DNA from: Anadara kagoshimensis
Taxonomy: Eukaryota; Mollusca; Bivalvia; Arcoida; Arcidae
Reading direction: 5' to 3'
DNA length: 64,000 nt
Assembly: GCA_021292105.1 (NCBI GenBank)
Contig: CM037861.1
Location: 50,804,920 to 50,868,919, forward strand
Numbering within the stretch: position 1 is the first letter of the stretch; each line of letters begins with the position of its first letter. This document shows positions 53,831-64,000 of this stretch, piece by piece. The notes under the pieces were generated by a model. It did not search any database and was not told the origin of the DNA. It saw only the letters and a program-made list of their open reading frames with translations. A program made the position numbers and the translations under genes.

Positions 53831-55206
53831 AAACATAATGGCAGGGACATAAAACACTGTGTCTGGGATACACCAAGACTGGGACGTAAAACACCGTGTC
53901 TGGGACGTAAAAAGCGTGTCTGGGATACACCATGACTGGGAAGTAAAAAATAAACGTGTTTGGGTATACCATGACTGAGACGTAAAACACCATGACTGAG
54001 ACGTAAAACACCATGTCTGGGACGTAAAACATCATGACTGGGACGTAAAACACCGTGTCTGGGACGTTAAACATCATGACTGGGACGTAAAACACCGTGT
54101 CTGGGATACACCATGACTGGGACGTAAAACACCGTGCCTGGGATACACCATGACTAGGACGTAAAACACTGTGTCTGGGATACACCATGACTGGGAAGTA
54201 AAAAAAAACGTGTTTGGGTATACCATGACTGGGAAGTAAAAAAAAACGTGTTTGGGTATACCATGACTGAGACGTAAAACACCATGACTGAGACGTAAAA
54301 CACCATGTCTGGGACGTAAAACATCATGACTGGGACGTAAAAAATCATGACTGGGACGTAAAACACCGTGTCTGGGACGTTAAACATCATGACTGGGACG
54401 TAAAACACCGTGTCTGGGATACACCATGACTGGGACGTAAAACACCATGTCTGGGACGTTAAACATCATGACTGGGACGTAAAACACCGTGTCTGGGATA
54501 CACCATGACTGGGACGTAAAACACCGTGTCTGGGATACACCATGACTGGGACGTAAAACACTGTGTCTGGGACACACCATGACTGGGACGTAAAACACCG
54601 TGCCTGGGAGACACCATGACTTGAACGTAAAACACCATGTTTGGAACACATCATGACTGGGACGTAAAACACCGTGTCTGGGATACACCATGACTGGGAC
54701 GTAAAACACCGTGTCTGGGATACACCATGGCTGAGACGTAAAACACCGTGCCTGGGAGACACCATGACTTGAACGTAAAACACCATGTTTGGAACACATC
54801 ATGACTGGGACGTAAAACACCGTGTCTGGGATACACCATGGCTGAGACGTAAAACACCATGTCTGGGACGTTAAACATCATGACTGGGACGTAAAACACC
54901 ATGTCTGGGACGTTAAACATCATGACTGGGACGTAAAACACCGTGTCTGGGATACACCATGACTGGGACGTAAAACACTGTGTCTGGGACACACCATGAC
55001 TGGGACGTAAAACACCGTGCCTGGGACACACCATGACTGGGACGTAAAACACCGTGCCTGGGAGACACCATGGCTTGAACGTAAAACACCATGTTTGGAA
55101 CACATCATGACTGGGACGTAAAACACCATGACTGGGACGTAAAACACAATGACTGGGACGTAAAACACAATGACTGGGACACATCATGACTGGGACGTTA
55201 AACACC
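53805..55206. repeat. 1.4-kb minisatellite of 21- and 16-bp units
   Basis: The base unit is CATGACTGGGACGTAAAACA plus C (21 bp), alternating in many places with a 16-bp variant CGTGTCTGGGATACAC to make a 37-bp pair. Larger blocks are also repeated, for example around 54560-54680 and 54730-54850. The unit resembles the GACTGGGACGTTAAACACCA tail of the SINE family and of repeat R2. Long open minus-strand frames (up to about 190 codons) are a by-product of the period. Confidence 0.95.
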
Positions 55207-55209
55207 ATG

Positions 55210-56320
55210 GCTTCACCCTTCTTCATTGTTTAGCATCGGTGTCACTTAGAACGGCAGCGCGAGCTGTATTCAAGTTTTACTTTGAAGGAAAATCGGTATT
55301 ATCCAGATTAAATTTTTAGACTTGGTTATATTGATTGATCAACCGACTTTAATCTCAAACTTCCCTGTCTATTATCTCGCATGAAATCCTTTGAAGAGCC
55401 TCAAACAACAGAATAATTGAAAATTATTTTTTCTGTCGTCTTTGCAGAATCATCAGCGAGCAAGAATCATAATCTAATCACGAAATAGTTTGATTTATCG
55501 ATTTTCACGCTTTCTGCAGTGGTATAACTCGCGACGATGACTCTCCTGATTATAAACTAACACCTCTTGTACGTACTCCGCGCTAAATCTAAGGCATGAT
55601 TTACAGAGGCACGATGGGAGGGTTCAAAATAAAACACATCTCCTTGATTCTGATCATCCATGAAAACCAATATAATTACTGCAAATACAACCCAGCAGTT
55701 ATCTAATGCAACTGCGCTAAGGCATTATTTCTAAATGAAATTTGTATTGAATTTTCATTGGAAAAAACCTGAAATTGCGTTAAATTGCATTGATTTTGAT
55801 TTGAAGTAAGTTTCAGCGATTTACAATTGATCAACTAATCTCCCGTTGGTGTGTTTTGTCAATAATGTTAAATTAAACCAAAGGTTCAAGATCAGGCATA
55901 ACTTCCAGTATTATTATTACAAATCATAAGAATTGTGAGTTATCAGCCTTTAAATTACGTTTTGGTAATAAATCACGCCAGTCAACGCTCTCTTGGTCAA
56001 ATGTCATCAGTAAATATATATGGTTAATACATATCCTCGTATTATGTTCTTCTTGATGATTTGATATATAGAGTAACACAAGACGGGACAACATTGTTAT
56101 AATTAAACATATATATAATCCATAAATTGTACGTAAGAATGATGATTTACGATGCTCTGATATAGATTTATGAAATTCAATTTCCCAATAATGATATAAA
56201 GAAAACACGTGGTTTATTTTTGCAATTTTTTAAAAATAGAATTCCAATACTGAGCATTGTGATTATGTGAGATTACAGGGAGGTGAGTAAATTATTGCTT
56301 AAAGCCGCAGCTACATGTAT
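55210..56320. other. Intergenic, nothing recognised
   Basis: AT-rich sequence after the large minisatellite. No exon, RNA gene or clear repeat is visible. Confidence 0.45.
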
Positions 56321-56329
56321 TAGCGGCTA

Positions 56330-56500
56330 CAACAGGAGCTGATTACTCTTCCGGAGCACCCGAGTTTACTGTCTTGGCACTGCACGTGTTTAACTAACCG
56401 GAGTAGCCGACTTTACCGCCCTGGCGGAACTTCACATGTTTAAGTAAATGCCAGTTTTCAAAGTTTTATACTTTTTTGATTGTTATTTGAACATGAACTG
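56330..56500. repeat. Dispersed repeat R3
   Basis: CTTCCGGAGCACCCGAGTTT, GCGGAACTTCACATGTTTAA and TTTGATTGTTATTTGAACAT follow the order of the copy at 46978. Two partial GGAG-CCGA blocks suggest an internal duplication. Confidence 0.5.
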
Positions 56501-56606
56501 TATATGTATTTGTTTTTAAAAGCAAAGTTCTGTTATTCCTTTCATCAAACATTCATCTTAAGTGAAAAAGTATTGATAAATATTTGATAGATCAGAAAAA
56601 CAAATA

Positions 56607-57030
56607 CAGTACAGACCTGTCGAAAGTTAAACACTAAGCTAACGTATACCTGACAACGCATTTAATTTCGCGTGTATTTATTTTCGCGGTTATAGGAAAT
56701 TGAGACATATTCGCGTAGTTAAATTTTCGCGTTTTAATAAATTTGCAGTATAACACAATGGTCATGATATAATTTTCGCTCTGTATTAATTTTCGCACAA
56801 AACAAAATACCGCGAAATAAACGAAAATTAGTACCCTGCGAAAATAAATACGTTTACAATAAGCGTTGAATCGGCAGTTAGCTACACATCGACAGCTATT
56901 TGATGGCTGCTATCTATCATTGGCGACAGTTTTTAGCCACAATCTATCCATATCCTGGCCAATCGGCAGCTAAGGCGCGAATCCTTTTCGTTAGCTCAGT
57001 TTCGTTAAGCTTTCGATAGGACTGTAAAGA
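56607..57030. mobile_element. TIR element (GACCTGTCGAAAGTT ends) with a nested palindrome
   Basis: The left end is TACAGTACAGACCTGTCGAA and the right end TTTCGATAGGACTGTAAA is its approximate inverse; both include AAGTTAAAC..GCTAACG-type subterminal sequence. Nested at about 56655-56870 is a second palindromic element (TTTATTTTCGCGGTTATAGG to CCTGCGAAAATAAATACG). A shorter relative of the outer element is at 61236-61452. Confidence 0.7.
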
Positions 57031-58208
57031 AGCAGTTATTGCATTGATTAACCAAACAAATATCTGGAGGAGGTTGACGAAAACAATTTTTCAAGAGAAA
57101 CCGTTTTACTTTTTCTACATTGAACAAACTACATGTATAAGAGATGTGATATATAAATATTTAGGTGATAATTAAAACGTCTAAGTATGGAACCGGAATG
57201 GCTAAAACTCATTCAAAATAAATGGTAAAGAAAATAAGAAGAGTTGAACAAGTGTACTTAGAAAGAGAAAATGCAATGCACAAATCCACATATTAAGACC
57301 ACTAATTAAAAGTCCCATTTTGAATGAGTACTTGATCTGATGGTATCCGATTACGTGTTTTAAGTACTTTTAGGAAGACATATAGCCATGTATCAATGAC
57401 ATTTAACAATCATATCAATGTAAATTAATATTGAACAAAAGCACACTAATTCATCACAATCCTAAAAGGAAGGTAAAAACTTTGAAAACTGGCAAATTAA
57501 TAAATACAGTGTTTAGGTACAACCCTCAGTATCAGGTCGAGTCCTTTTTTCGTAGCCGTATCACTACGAGTCGCGCTTGTATTCACATTTCCAATTAGGT
57601 TATTTAAAATAATAAAAAAACAATATTTAATGTGAAAAATTACATTTTACTACAAAAAACCACTGAACTATGTTATGACATTTGTTCTACAGTCTTCCTA
57701 ATGACGTCACAATGAGAACGTGCACGTGCACTTTACCGCCAATGTTGTATCACCACAGTGATTCTGTATTATGCGTGTTTGATAAAACTTGTATTTCGTA
57801 GAAAAACTAGTCTAATGTTAGATAAATTATAATATCATTGATAATCTTTCAGGCCATAGTAGATGTGGTTTATTGTGAGCACGAGAACCTAAGGGGCATG
57901 AAATTTGGCGTGTGCATTGGCGTGTAAAAGGGGTCTATAAGTACCAGAGTGGGTAGGGACACGGAACATAAACAAGCCATGTTAATTCCGCTGGTTTTAA
58001 ACTCTCACACTGTGGGTACCTACTGGCATGACGTAGAAGTGGATATTAATCACAACCCAGGAGCAAAGTAAACACTTTGAAACTGACAAATTAAAATTAA
58101 ACACCCGAACTAAGGCCGGGTGCACTGGAAGGGTAAGTACCGTCTGTTGTGCTAGCTATACCCGCCGCGTGTGTAATCAAAACCATTAAAATCAGTCATG
58201 CAAATATT

Positions 58209-58218
58209 TACAATTATG

Positions 58219-58259
<41 letters not shown>
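58209..58259. repeat. CA dinucleotide microsatellite
   Basis: An uninterrupted run of about 25 CA units. Confidence 0.97.
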
Positions 58260-58260
<1 letters not shown>

Positions 58261-59003
58261 TTTTAAATTTCACCAATACTTTGTGAAAGCAATCTCCTCA
58301 TGTTATGCTCTATGTTGAAATCAAAATGAAATAACCCTTAATCGATACCTCTCACAGCGGATGTGGTAATATATTGTCGCTATCCATTATCACGAAGTAA
58401 TGTTATGATAGAAACTATCAGAAAATCTTAATGCTAGTAATACTTGTTTTTGTGAAGTTCTTCGTGATAAAGTACCTCTTGGGAAATCTAAACATTGTCA
58501 CATCCATTGAAATTTATTTGGAAATTGGAAATGCTGATGGGGATCCTGAGATTCTCTGCGGGATAAAGGCCAAACGGGGCATTTCAAAGGCCGTTTTATA
58601 ATTTGATTTAATACTATCATTGTAATATTGTTTGTTATATATAGAGGATTAACAACTTTTTAACATCTGGCCCCAATTTCACAATTATTCCCTTACTAAG
58701 ATTTTCCCTAACTTAAATTTTGCAATTTTGGCAATCACTGTTGAAACTATGAATGTACATATTTGACAAAATTTAATGCAGATGTTATAAGGTTGAAGTG
58801 ACCTTCAAAATAACACATTAAATTTTTAAATGTCTTAACAATTCTCAAAATTATTTAGATTTCAAATTTGCCAGATTTAAGTTAAGAGAAAATCTTAGTA
58901 AAGGAATGATTATGAAACTGGGACCTGCCCGAAAAATTAACATCACTTCATAACTTAGGAACAACTTTTATATCAAAAATTTTACTATGCTATCCATTAT
59001 CTT

Positions 59004-59007
<4 letters not shown>

Positions 59008-59043
<36 letters not shown>
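59008..59043. repeat. Poly-T tract of about 36 bases
   Basis: A single homopolymer run, possibly the A tail of a minus-strand retroposed element whose body I cannot identify to the right. Confidence 0.95.
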
Positions 59044-59048
<5 letters not shown>

Positions 59049-59624
59049 TTGCGTGTTGATAGGAAGCAACTTTTTTGATTACGTTCCGACATTAAAATAG
59101 AAAGAATTATCAACTTTTGTGGAAAAACAACACAATTAAATGCCGTTAATAATTTAAGAATGTTTTTAAATTATCCGTTGGGTGCTTTAACTAAGAGATC
59201 ATTGGTTGTAAAATTCAGTAGCATTTAATCCCCTGAAAGCTATTGAACCATATCATTGAATTTATTTTGTCATTAGAACCAACGCCTATACAACATCAGT
59301 GACCTCAGTATTGGACATTTTAATGTTTTATCGTCATTATTAATCCCTTTTGACCCACACTAGATATTATGTAGGGAGATACATGTTGTAATCTCTGTGC
59401 TGGCTCTTCCAGCATAATCGACAGCTCTGATTCTCCACCAGTTTGGTTAACAATACCAACCTCTCTTGTATTTTACACAGACTTCCGAGAGCGAATGGAT
59501 AATGGTGTTTAACGTTCCAGTCAAGAATGTTTCACCTACATTGAGACGTCGCAAGCTATAGGCGAAGGTGCAAAAAATTCTCCTGTGCGTTGCGCTGATG
59601 GCATTATGCAGCAGGATTCTTCAC

Positions 59625-60743
59625 TTATGCCAGTAACAGTCGTGGTGTTGCGATATTATTTAAAAATTCGTTTCAGTGCGAGATTTTAAATGAAATAAAA
59701 GACCCGATGGGAAATTTTTTAATACTAGACATTAAAACACAGAATAAAAGAATAACAATTGCTGCAGTTTATGGACCAAACACTGACCAGCCAAATTTTT
59801 TTCAGAACCTCAAAAATAATATTAATATTTTCGAAAATTCTTCTATTATAATAGGTGGGGACTTTAATGTTCCACTCGATTATGAACTCGACACAAAGAA
59901 TTATGTTCATAAAAATAACCCTAAATCACATGAAAAATTACTTGAAATTATTGCTGAACTAGACTTAAAAGATATATGGAGAGATTCGAACCCAGATTTT
60001 TTTAAATACACATGGCGGGGACCAAGAGAAAAAAATCAAAAATTCAGTAGGATAGATTATTTTTTAGTATCTTCAGATTTACAACCCTTTATTTATGATT
60101 CTGACATTGATATATGTTATAGATCAGATCACTCCCCAGTAAGGATAAGTTTTAAATTTTTAGAACATGAAAAAGGAAGGGGCACTTGGAAGTTTAACAA
60201 CGGTCTTCTTTATGACAAAACTTACATTGACTTGGCTAAAGAATGTATACGTAATACTATAGATCAATATGCGACTGATGAATCCGGTGAAAATTTTTCA
60301 ATAAATGACCAACTTCTATGGGAAACAATAAAATTAATGTTAAGGGGTAAAACAATCTCCTATAGTTCTCACAAAAAGAAACGTTCTATGGAAAAAGAAA
60401 AACAATTGGAAAATAAATTAAAACAATATTATGAAAATGAAATTGACGCTTCGGCTACTGATATTGAAAAAGTCCAAGATGATCTTAAAGAGCTTCGAGA
60501 TGAAAGAATTAGGGGTTTAGTTCTGAGAGCAAAAGCAAGATGGTTGGTTGAGGGGGATAAAAGTAGCAAATTTTTTTGTAATTTTATGTATCCCTCTAAA
60601 AAGGCAAATTTAATTAGATCAAAATGGAAAGTAATTGAAAAACTCTTTGTGGAAATGTAATAATGATGTAATATTTTGTATCTGTATGTTATATGTTTTT
60701 TTGTTAATAGTATGGAAGGACAATAAAAATATTATTTCCAAAA
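59625..60743 (+). mobile_element. L1-like LINE fragment, 5'-truncated, lacking its RT domain
   Basis: It sits within the SINE and is bounded by a 12-bp direct repeat AGGATTCTTCAC (59613-59624 and 60744-60755), a target-site duplication typical of target-primed insertion. It carries most of an apurinic-type endonuclease domain and a short linker, then about 85 bases of 3' end with AATAAAAATATTATTTCC and a short A run. The full reverse transcriptase and the 5' end are absent. Orientation is opposite to the host SINE. Confidence 0.85.
59629..60660 (+). pseudogene. LINE endonuclease-domain protein fragment
   Basis: An open frame of 343 codons is continuous from the left edge (ASNSRGVAILFKNSFQCEIL) to TAA at 60658-60660; the first ATG is at 59707. 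Family motifs are SRGVAILF near the N-terminus, VYGPN, GGDFNVP (around 59854), SRIDYFLVSSDL, and RSDHSPVRISF (about 60121-60150), the end of the L1-type endonuclease. The linker has GRGTWKFNN and ARWLVEGDKSSKFFCNF, which in complete elements leads into reverse transcriptase. Here it passes straight to LIRSKWKVIEKL and stops, so the polymerase domain (several hundred residues) is missing although the frame has no stop. The endonuclease lacks its first strands with the initial catalytic N and E residues. Confidence 0.85.
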
Positions 60744-61235
60744 AGGATTCTTCACGTACCAAGCCTACCATGACACAGAGCCTCGTTTATTTTAAGTTCC
60801 AGAAAAAACGCGACTTACATTTCGTAATGCCGAATGCTTTACAAAAGAACAGTCACTACCCACTTTTAAGTCTTGTATTGAGCCAGGTTGGGGTTCAAGC
60901 CCACGACTTGCCAGTTCGTTAATCCCTTTTGACCCACAGAGAGTATTGTGGAAGACACATGTAGACTCTGTACTTGACCATCCAGCATAATTGCCTCAAG
61001 TCTGGCTAACAATACCACACCTATTGTTTTGTATTTTTGCACTGGGTTGCGATTATGATGTTTTCAGAGGTTTGATATCCTTGAAGACTTCATTTTTTCC
61101 ATCTGGTAGTACACATGTTTTGAGCAGTGTATTTTGCTGTTCACATCGAATTCTTTATCACCTTTCCAATTAAGTTGATGTTTGAGCTTATATACACGTG
61201 ATAATATCCTTAATGGTTCATCTTAAAAATGCAAC

Positions 61236-61452
61236 GCTACAGTACAAACCTGTCGAAAGTTTAATACTAGCCTAACCAAAATAATTAATGTAAAATATGC
61301 AGCTCCTCTTGGTCCCTCGTCAGCTACATCTTGGCAGCTGTTATCTATCTCTTGGCTCTTTTTGGTCACTCTTTCCTTATCTCGGTCACTCGGCAGTCGA
61401 GCTTGGACTATTTTTCGTTAGCTCAGTGTTAAACTTTCGACAGGTCTGTAAT
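61236..61452. mobile_element. TIR element (GACCTGTCGAAAGTT ends), short copy
   Basis: The left end is TACAGTACAAACCTGTCGAA and the right end AACTTTCGACAGGTCTGTAA is its near-inverse. TA at both outer edges suggests a Tc1/mariner-type MITE. Related to 56607-57030 but without the nested element. Confidence 0.75.
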
Positions 61453-61459
61453 GTACATT

Positions 61460-62215
61460 TTCCTTTGGTGATGCTAGTTCATGTAGTTCGATATTTCAAT
61501 CCTATGCATGGATTGCTGTTGAAGTATACAATTGTTTAATTAATTGATATAGTCTGGGAAAATTCTGATTTGTAGACAGTCAAATTTTCTCGAATTCCTG
61601 GATTACAATGTAAAGATTAAAAGATTTTCGGGAAAACTAAAATAAGTTTGTAACAAGCAAATTCAGTCAATCAGTATTCCCGCCAGCGCGATTCGTAAAA
61701 AAGTGCTTTATAGTTTTGGTTAATTAGCACAAACAAGAATTTCGGATGGACGGCAACTCGAATTTAATACCCCCCTCCTTCTTCGAAAAGCGGTGGACAA
61801 TTATTGAAGTATTCCTTTTTGGTATGCATTAACCCCTTTACTTATAAATCTCTTAAATGCAGTGAATGTGCACATATATGGGTAGGTAATTTGAAATTTC
61901 TCAAAAACTAAGGTATACTCCCTCATGCAAAGTATTTCCTTAGCTTAATTTGGTAAAATATATTTTGGTCCTTTGGGTAAGTTTTCAACATCTTCAAAAT
62001 AATTTTGGTTTCATAATTTTGGTCCAAGCACTACTGATGAGGAATTTTATTCCGAACACGGCCGTCTAGTGCTGTAAAAATTAAAACTGGTATAATATGT
62101 AATTAAGTAGTTTAAGTAACATGTGATGCACGTGTCTGAATGAAAGTTCTAATTTGCATAGGTAGATTGACAGGTGCATTACACAGTGTAGTAGAAATAA
62201 TAAATTAATAAATAT
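61460..62215. other. Intergenic, one degraded repeat
   Basis: About 61730-61800 contains TTCGGATGGACGGCAACTCG and CCTTCTTCGAAAAGCGG, a relative of the block ending near 6600. Nothing else is recognised. Confidence 0.45.
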
Positions 62216-62587
62216 ACTGTCAAAACTGTCTATAAAGACCACACAAGAGAACCAGCAATTTAAGTGGCGTTTATCGACAGGCGATCTTTACATACAGGTT
62301 CAAATAAAATGAATAAAGAACAATTAGGATACATTTCTACTGGCGTTTATAAGCAGGTGGTCCTTATATAGAGGTGGCCTTTTAGGCAGTTTGGATTGTA
62401 CAGTCAAACCTGTCTATAAAAACCATCCAAGGGAACCAGCAATTTAAGTCGCCTTTATGGACAGGCGACCTTTACATACAGGTTCAAATAAAATGAATAA
62501 AGAACAATTGGGGTAAAATTCTACTGGCGTTTATAAGCAGGTGGTCCTTATACAGAGGTGGCCTTTTAGGCAGGTTGGATTGTATTA
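62216..62587 (-). repeat. Two tandem copies of dispersed repeat R4
   Basis: Copies at about 62216-62400 and 62398-62587 each run from CTGTCTATAAA(G/A)ACCA through GGCG(A)CCTTTACATACAGGTT and GCAGGTGGTCCTTAT to TTTTAGGCAG(G)TTGGATTGTA. They are about 90% identical by eye, in minus orientation relative to the intronic copies. Confidence 0.75.
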
Positions 62588-64000
62588 GCAGATAACATGT
62601 CAATATGTATGGCCAGATACTACTTTTTTTCAAATGTAGCAGATGTGTAATATGGCGGCCTATCTTAATTGAGCATTAGATCCACCATAAGTAAATATTA
62701 GCAATAAGATAAAGGTACTTTACGATAGCCAATGCATGCACACTACATATAGTGCCGCGAGTTTGACCTTGTCATTTGACCTTTAATTTGAATATGCAAC
62801 CAGCCATATCCACTGTGTAATTTAGGGGTTATATAAAGTTTATATATAAGGATAGACGATAGCAATACTGGGTAACGGGTGTTTATGGTAATAAAACATG
62901 CTGTCTTACCTAAATCACACAATTTGTAAGCCTAATGTCATTCAAATTAAAGGTCAAATAACCATGTCAAACTTGACGCATCATACCAAATGTTGTGACT
63001 GAAAAAAACCCTACAGATTTACTTGGCAACAGCCGACACGACCAAGAGCACAACACAATACAAATTAGAGATAATAAACACACAAGGAAGAAAAACACGT
63101 CTTAAGGTTATAAATTCCCCGACTTTGGACGGAATCGGGTGTAAATGTCCAGCAGTGTGGTTATAGAACGTATTATAAGAGGACCTCAACTATACAACGT
63201 CAGATAAAGCCATTATTTTTTTTTTTAAAAAGTTTTATGGTCGTCATCACAGTATTTGTTTATCGCTATGAAATGCTTCATCTTTTAAATTTTTTTAAGT
63301 ACAACGATGTTTTTAAAACAGTTTCGTCTATTATTTTTTAATGGGTAAACTTGTATTATTGATAAGGGCCAATTTGTTAACCCAAACGAAGCTTTCAAAA
63401 ACTTGTTTTAATCTTGCAGAATTTTTTGTTCAAATTTTTAAACATATGCATGTATTTTATGTCTAAAATGTTTGTGGACAGGAAAGGAATTGGTATAGTA
63501 AGGTGCTCAAGAGGCTTGTACGCGTTGTTTGCTTTGCTTTACATGGTAATGGAATCTACAGAATTTTAAACACCATATATAGGCAAACCAATGGTATATT
63601 ATTTCAAAGTTTTATCAAATAAATAATAACTTTAAAATCAGTAGGACTAGTATTTCGTCTGTCCACCTTTGTTCCGAAACATTTCCTTGATGGTTGCAGG
63701 CATGCTTTCATAAATACTTTCTGTCCATACTACCATTCAAATCGTACTGATTTCCAATGTCTTGGCTCGTTTATAGTGCATCAACATATGAACATATACT
63801 TTCCCACCGATATAATCTAGGCGACATATCATAGTTAAGTAGCTTTACCTGTTTGTTTTACCTGTCATAGTTGAAATAGACTTATGACACTGATCATTAT
63901 TTTGTTGAAAACTATACTATTTTCCAAATTTCCCGCTAGATAAAATCAATAACTAAGGTATACTCCCTACTACAAACTATTTCTAAGCTAAATTTGGTTC
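62588..64000. other. Intergenic to window end, nothing recognised
   Basis: About 62760-62960 contains TTTGACCTTTAATTTGAATA and, inverted, CATTCAAATTAAAGGTCAAA, suggesting the two ends of a roughly 200-bp inverted-repeat element. A similar AATTAAAGGTCAA occurs at 53213. No gene, RNA or other structure is seen. Confidence 0.45.

Larger units (their letters stand above)
57031..59340. other. Intergenic, scattered simple repeats
   Basis: No gene is supported. About 58040-58180 and 9890-10015 share GTAAACACTTTGAAACTGAC, then AAGGGTAAG and TGCTAGCTA-type blocks, another dispersed repeat. The microsatellite and T tract are listed separately. Confidence 0.5.
59500..60913 (-). mobile_element. tRNA-derived SINE split by a LINE insertion
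   Basis: The tail part 59500-59624 (AATGGTGTTTAACGTTCCAG to GGATTCTTCAC) and the body part 60744-60913 (GGATTCTTCACGTACCAAGC to GCCCACGACTTG) are the two parts of one minus-strand SINE. The tRNA-like head is missing after 60913, where repeat X begins. Confidence 0.88.
59341..61040. repeat. Two direct copies of repeat X flanking the SINE/LINE nest
   Basis: Copy 1 at about 59341-59495 and copy 2 at about 60920-61040 both begin TAATCCCTTTTGACCCACA and share CCAGCATAAT, then GTTAACAATACCA/CTAACAATACCACAC, then CTTGTATTTT/TTTGTATTTTTGCAC. They are diverged (roughly three-quarters identical by eye) and in the same orientation. Confidence 0.6.

Noticed and set aside
53781-55226. Minus-strand open frames up to 191 codons with repeated FYVPVMV
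   Set aside because: Product of the 21/16-bp minisatellite; low complexity in all frames and no family resemblance.

Overview
The window is nuclear DNA of an animal, most likely a bivalve mollusc. The evidence is spliced genes with GT-AG introns and animal-type proteins (a sirtuin, a CCAR1 orthologue, a four-pass claudin/PMP22-like protein), an AT-rich background, and many copies of a tRNA-derived SINE and of short TIR elements of the kind common in bivalve genomes. The species cannot be named from the sequence alone. There are no bacterial operons, CRISPR arrays or phage genes.

Layout. (1) 1-2519, + strand: the last exons of a sirtuin of SIRT6/7 type. Its earlier exons lie left of the window, and its terminal exon is present twice. 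(2) 2520-14360: no gene recognised. This stretch holds a 33-bp minisatellite (about 7900-8816), a perfect 48-bp-arm hairpin (9175-9278), a SINE (9492-9814) and a complete 2.6-kb TIR element with an 8-bp target duplication (10085-12713). (3) 14375-38344, + strand: one complete gene of about 24 kb in 21 coding exons. It encodes a CCAR1 (cell division cycle and apoptosis regulator 1) orthologue of about 1,130-1,156 residues with S1-like, DBC1/Nudix-like, SAP, LAIKA-like, EF-hand-like and coiled-coil regions in the family order. Its introns carry SINEs, MITEs, a roughly 146-bp tandem element and two minisatellites that start at splice donors. (4) 38470-45700: intergenic DNA with a SINE, a hAT-like element and tandem repeats. 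(5) 51330-45709, - strand: a three-exon gene for a 193-residue four-transmembrane protein of the claudin/PMP22/EMP superfamily, with a 33-bp minisatellite and a SINE in intron 1. (6) 51420-64000: no host gene recognised. It contains a 1.4-kb minisatellite, nested MITEs, and an L1-like LINE fragment inserted into a SINE with a visible target-site duplication.

The three genes are unrelated in function and are not an operon. CCAR1 is a nuclear co-regulator, the sirtuin a probable NAD-dependent protein deacylase, and the claudin-like protein a membrane protein. The most unusual structure is at 33781-35763. There a 40-bp unit spanning the end of a CCAR1 exon and its splice donor has been amplified to about 50 copies, making a long array of potential 5' splice sites directly behind the genuine one.
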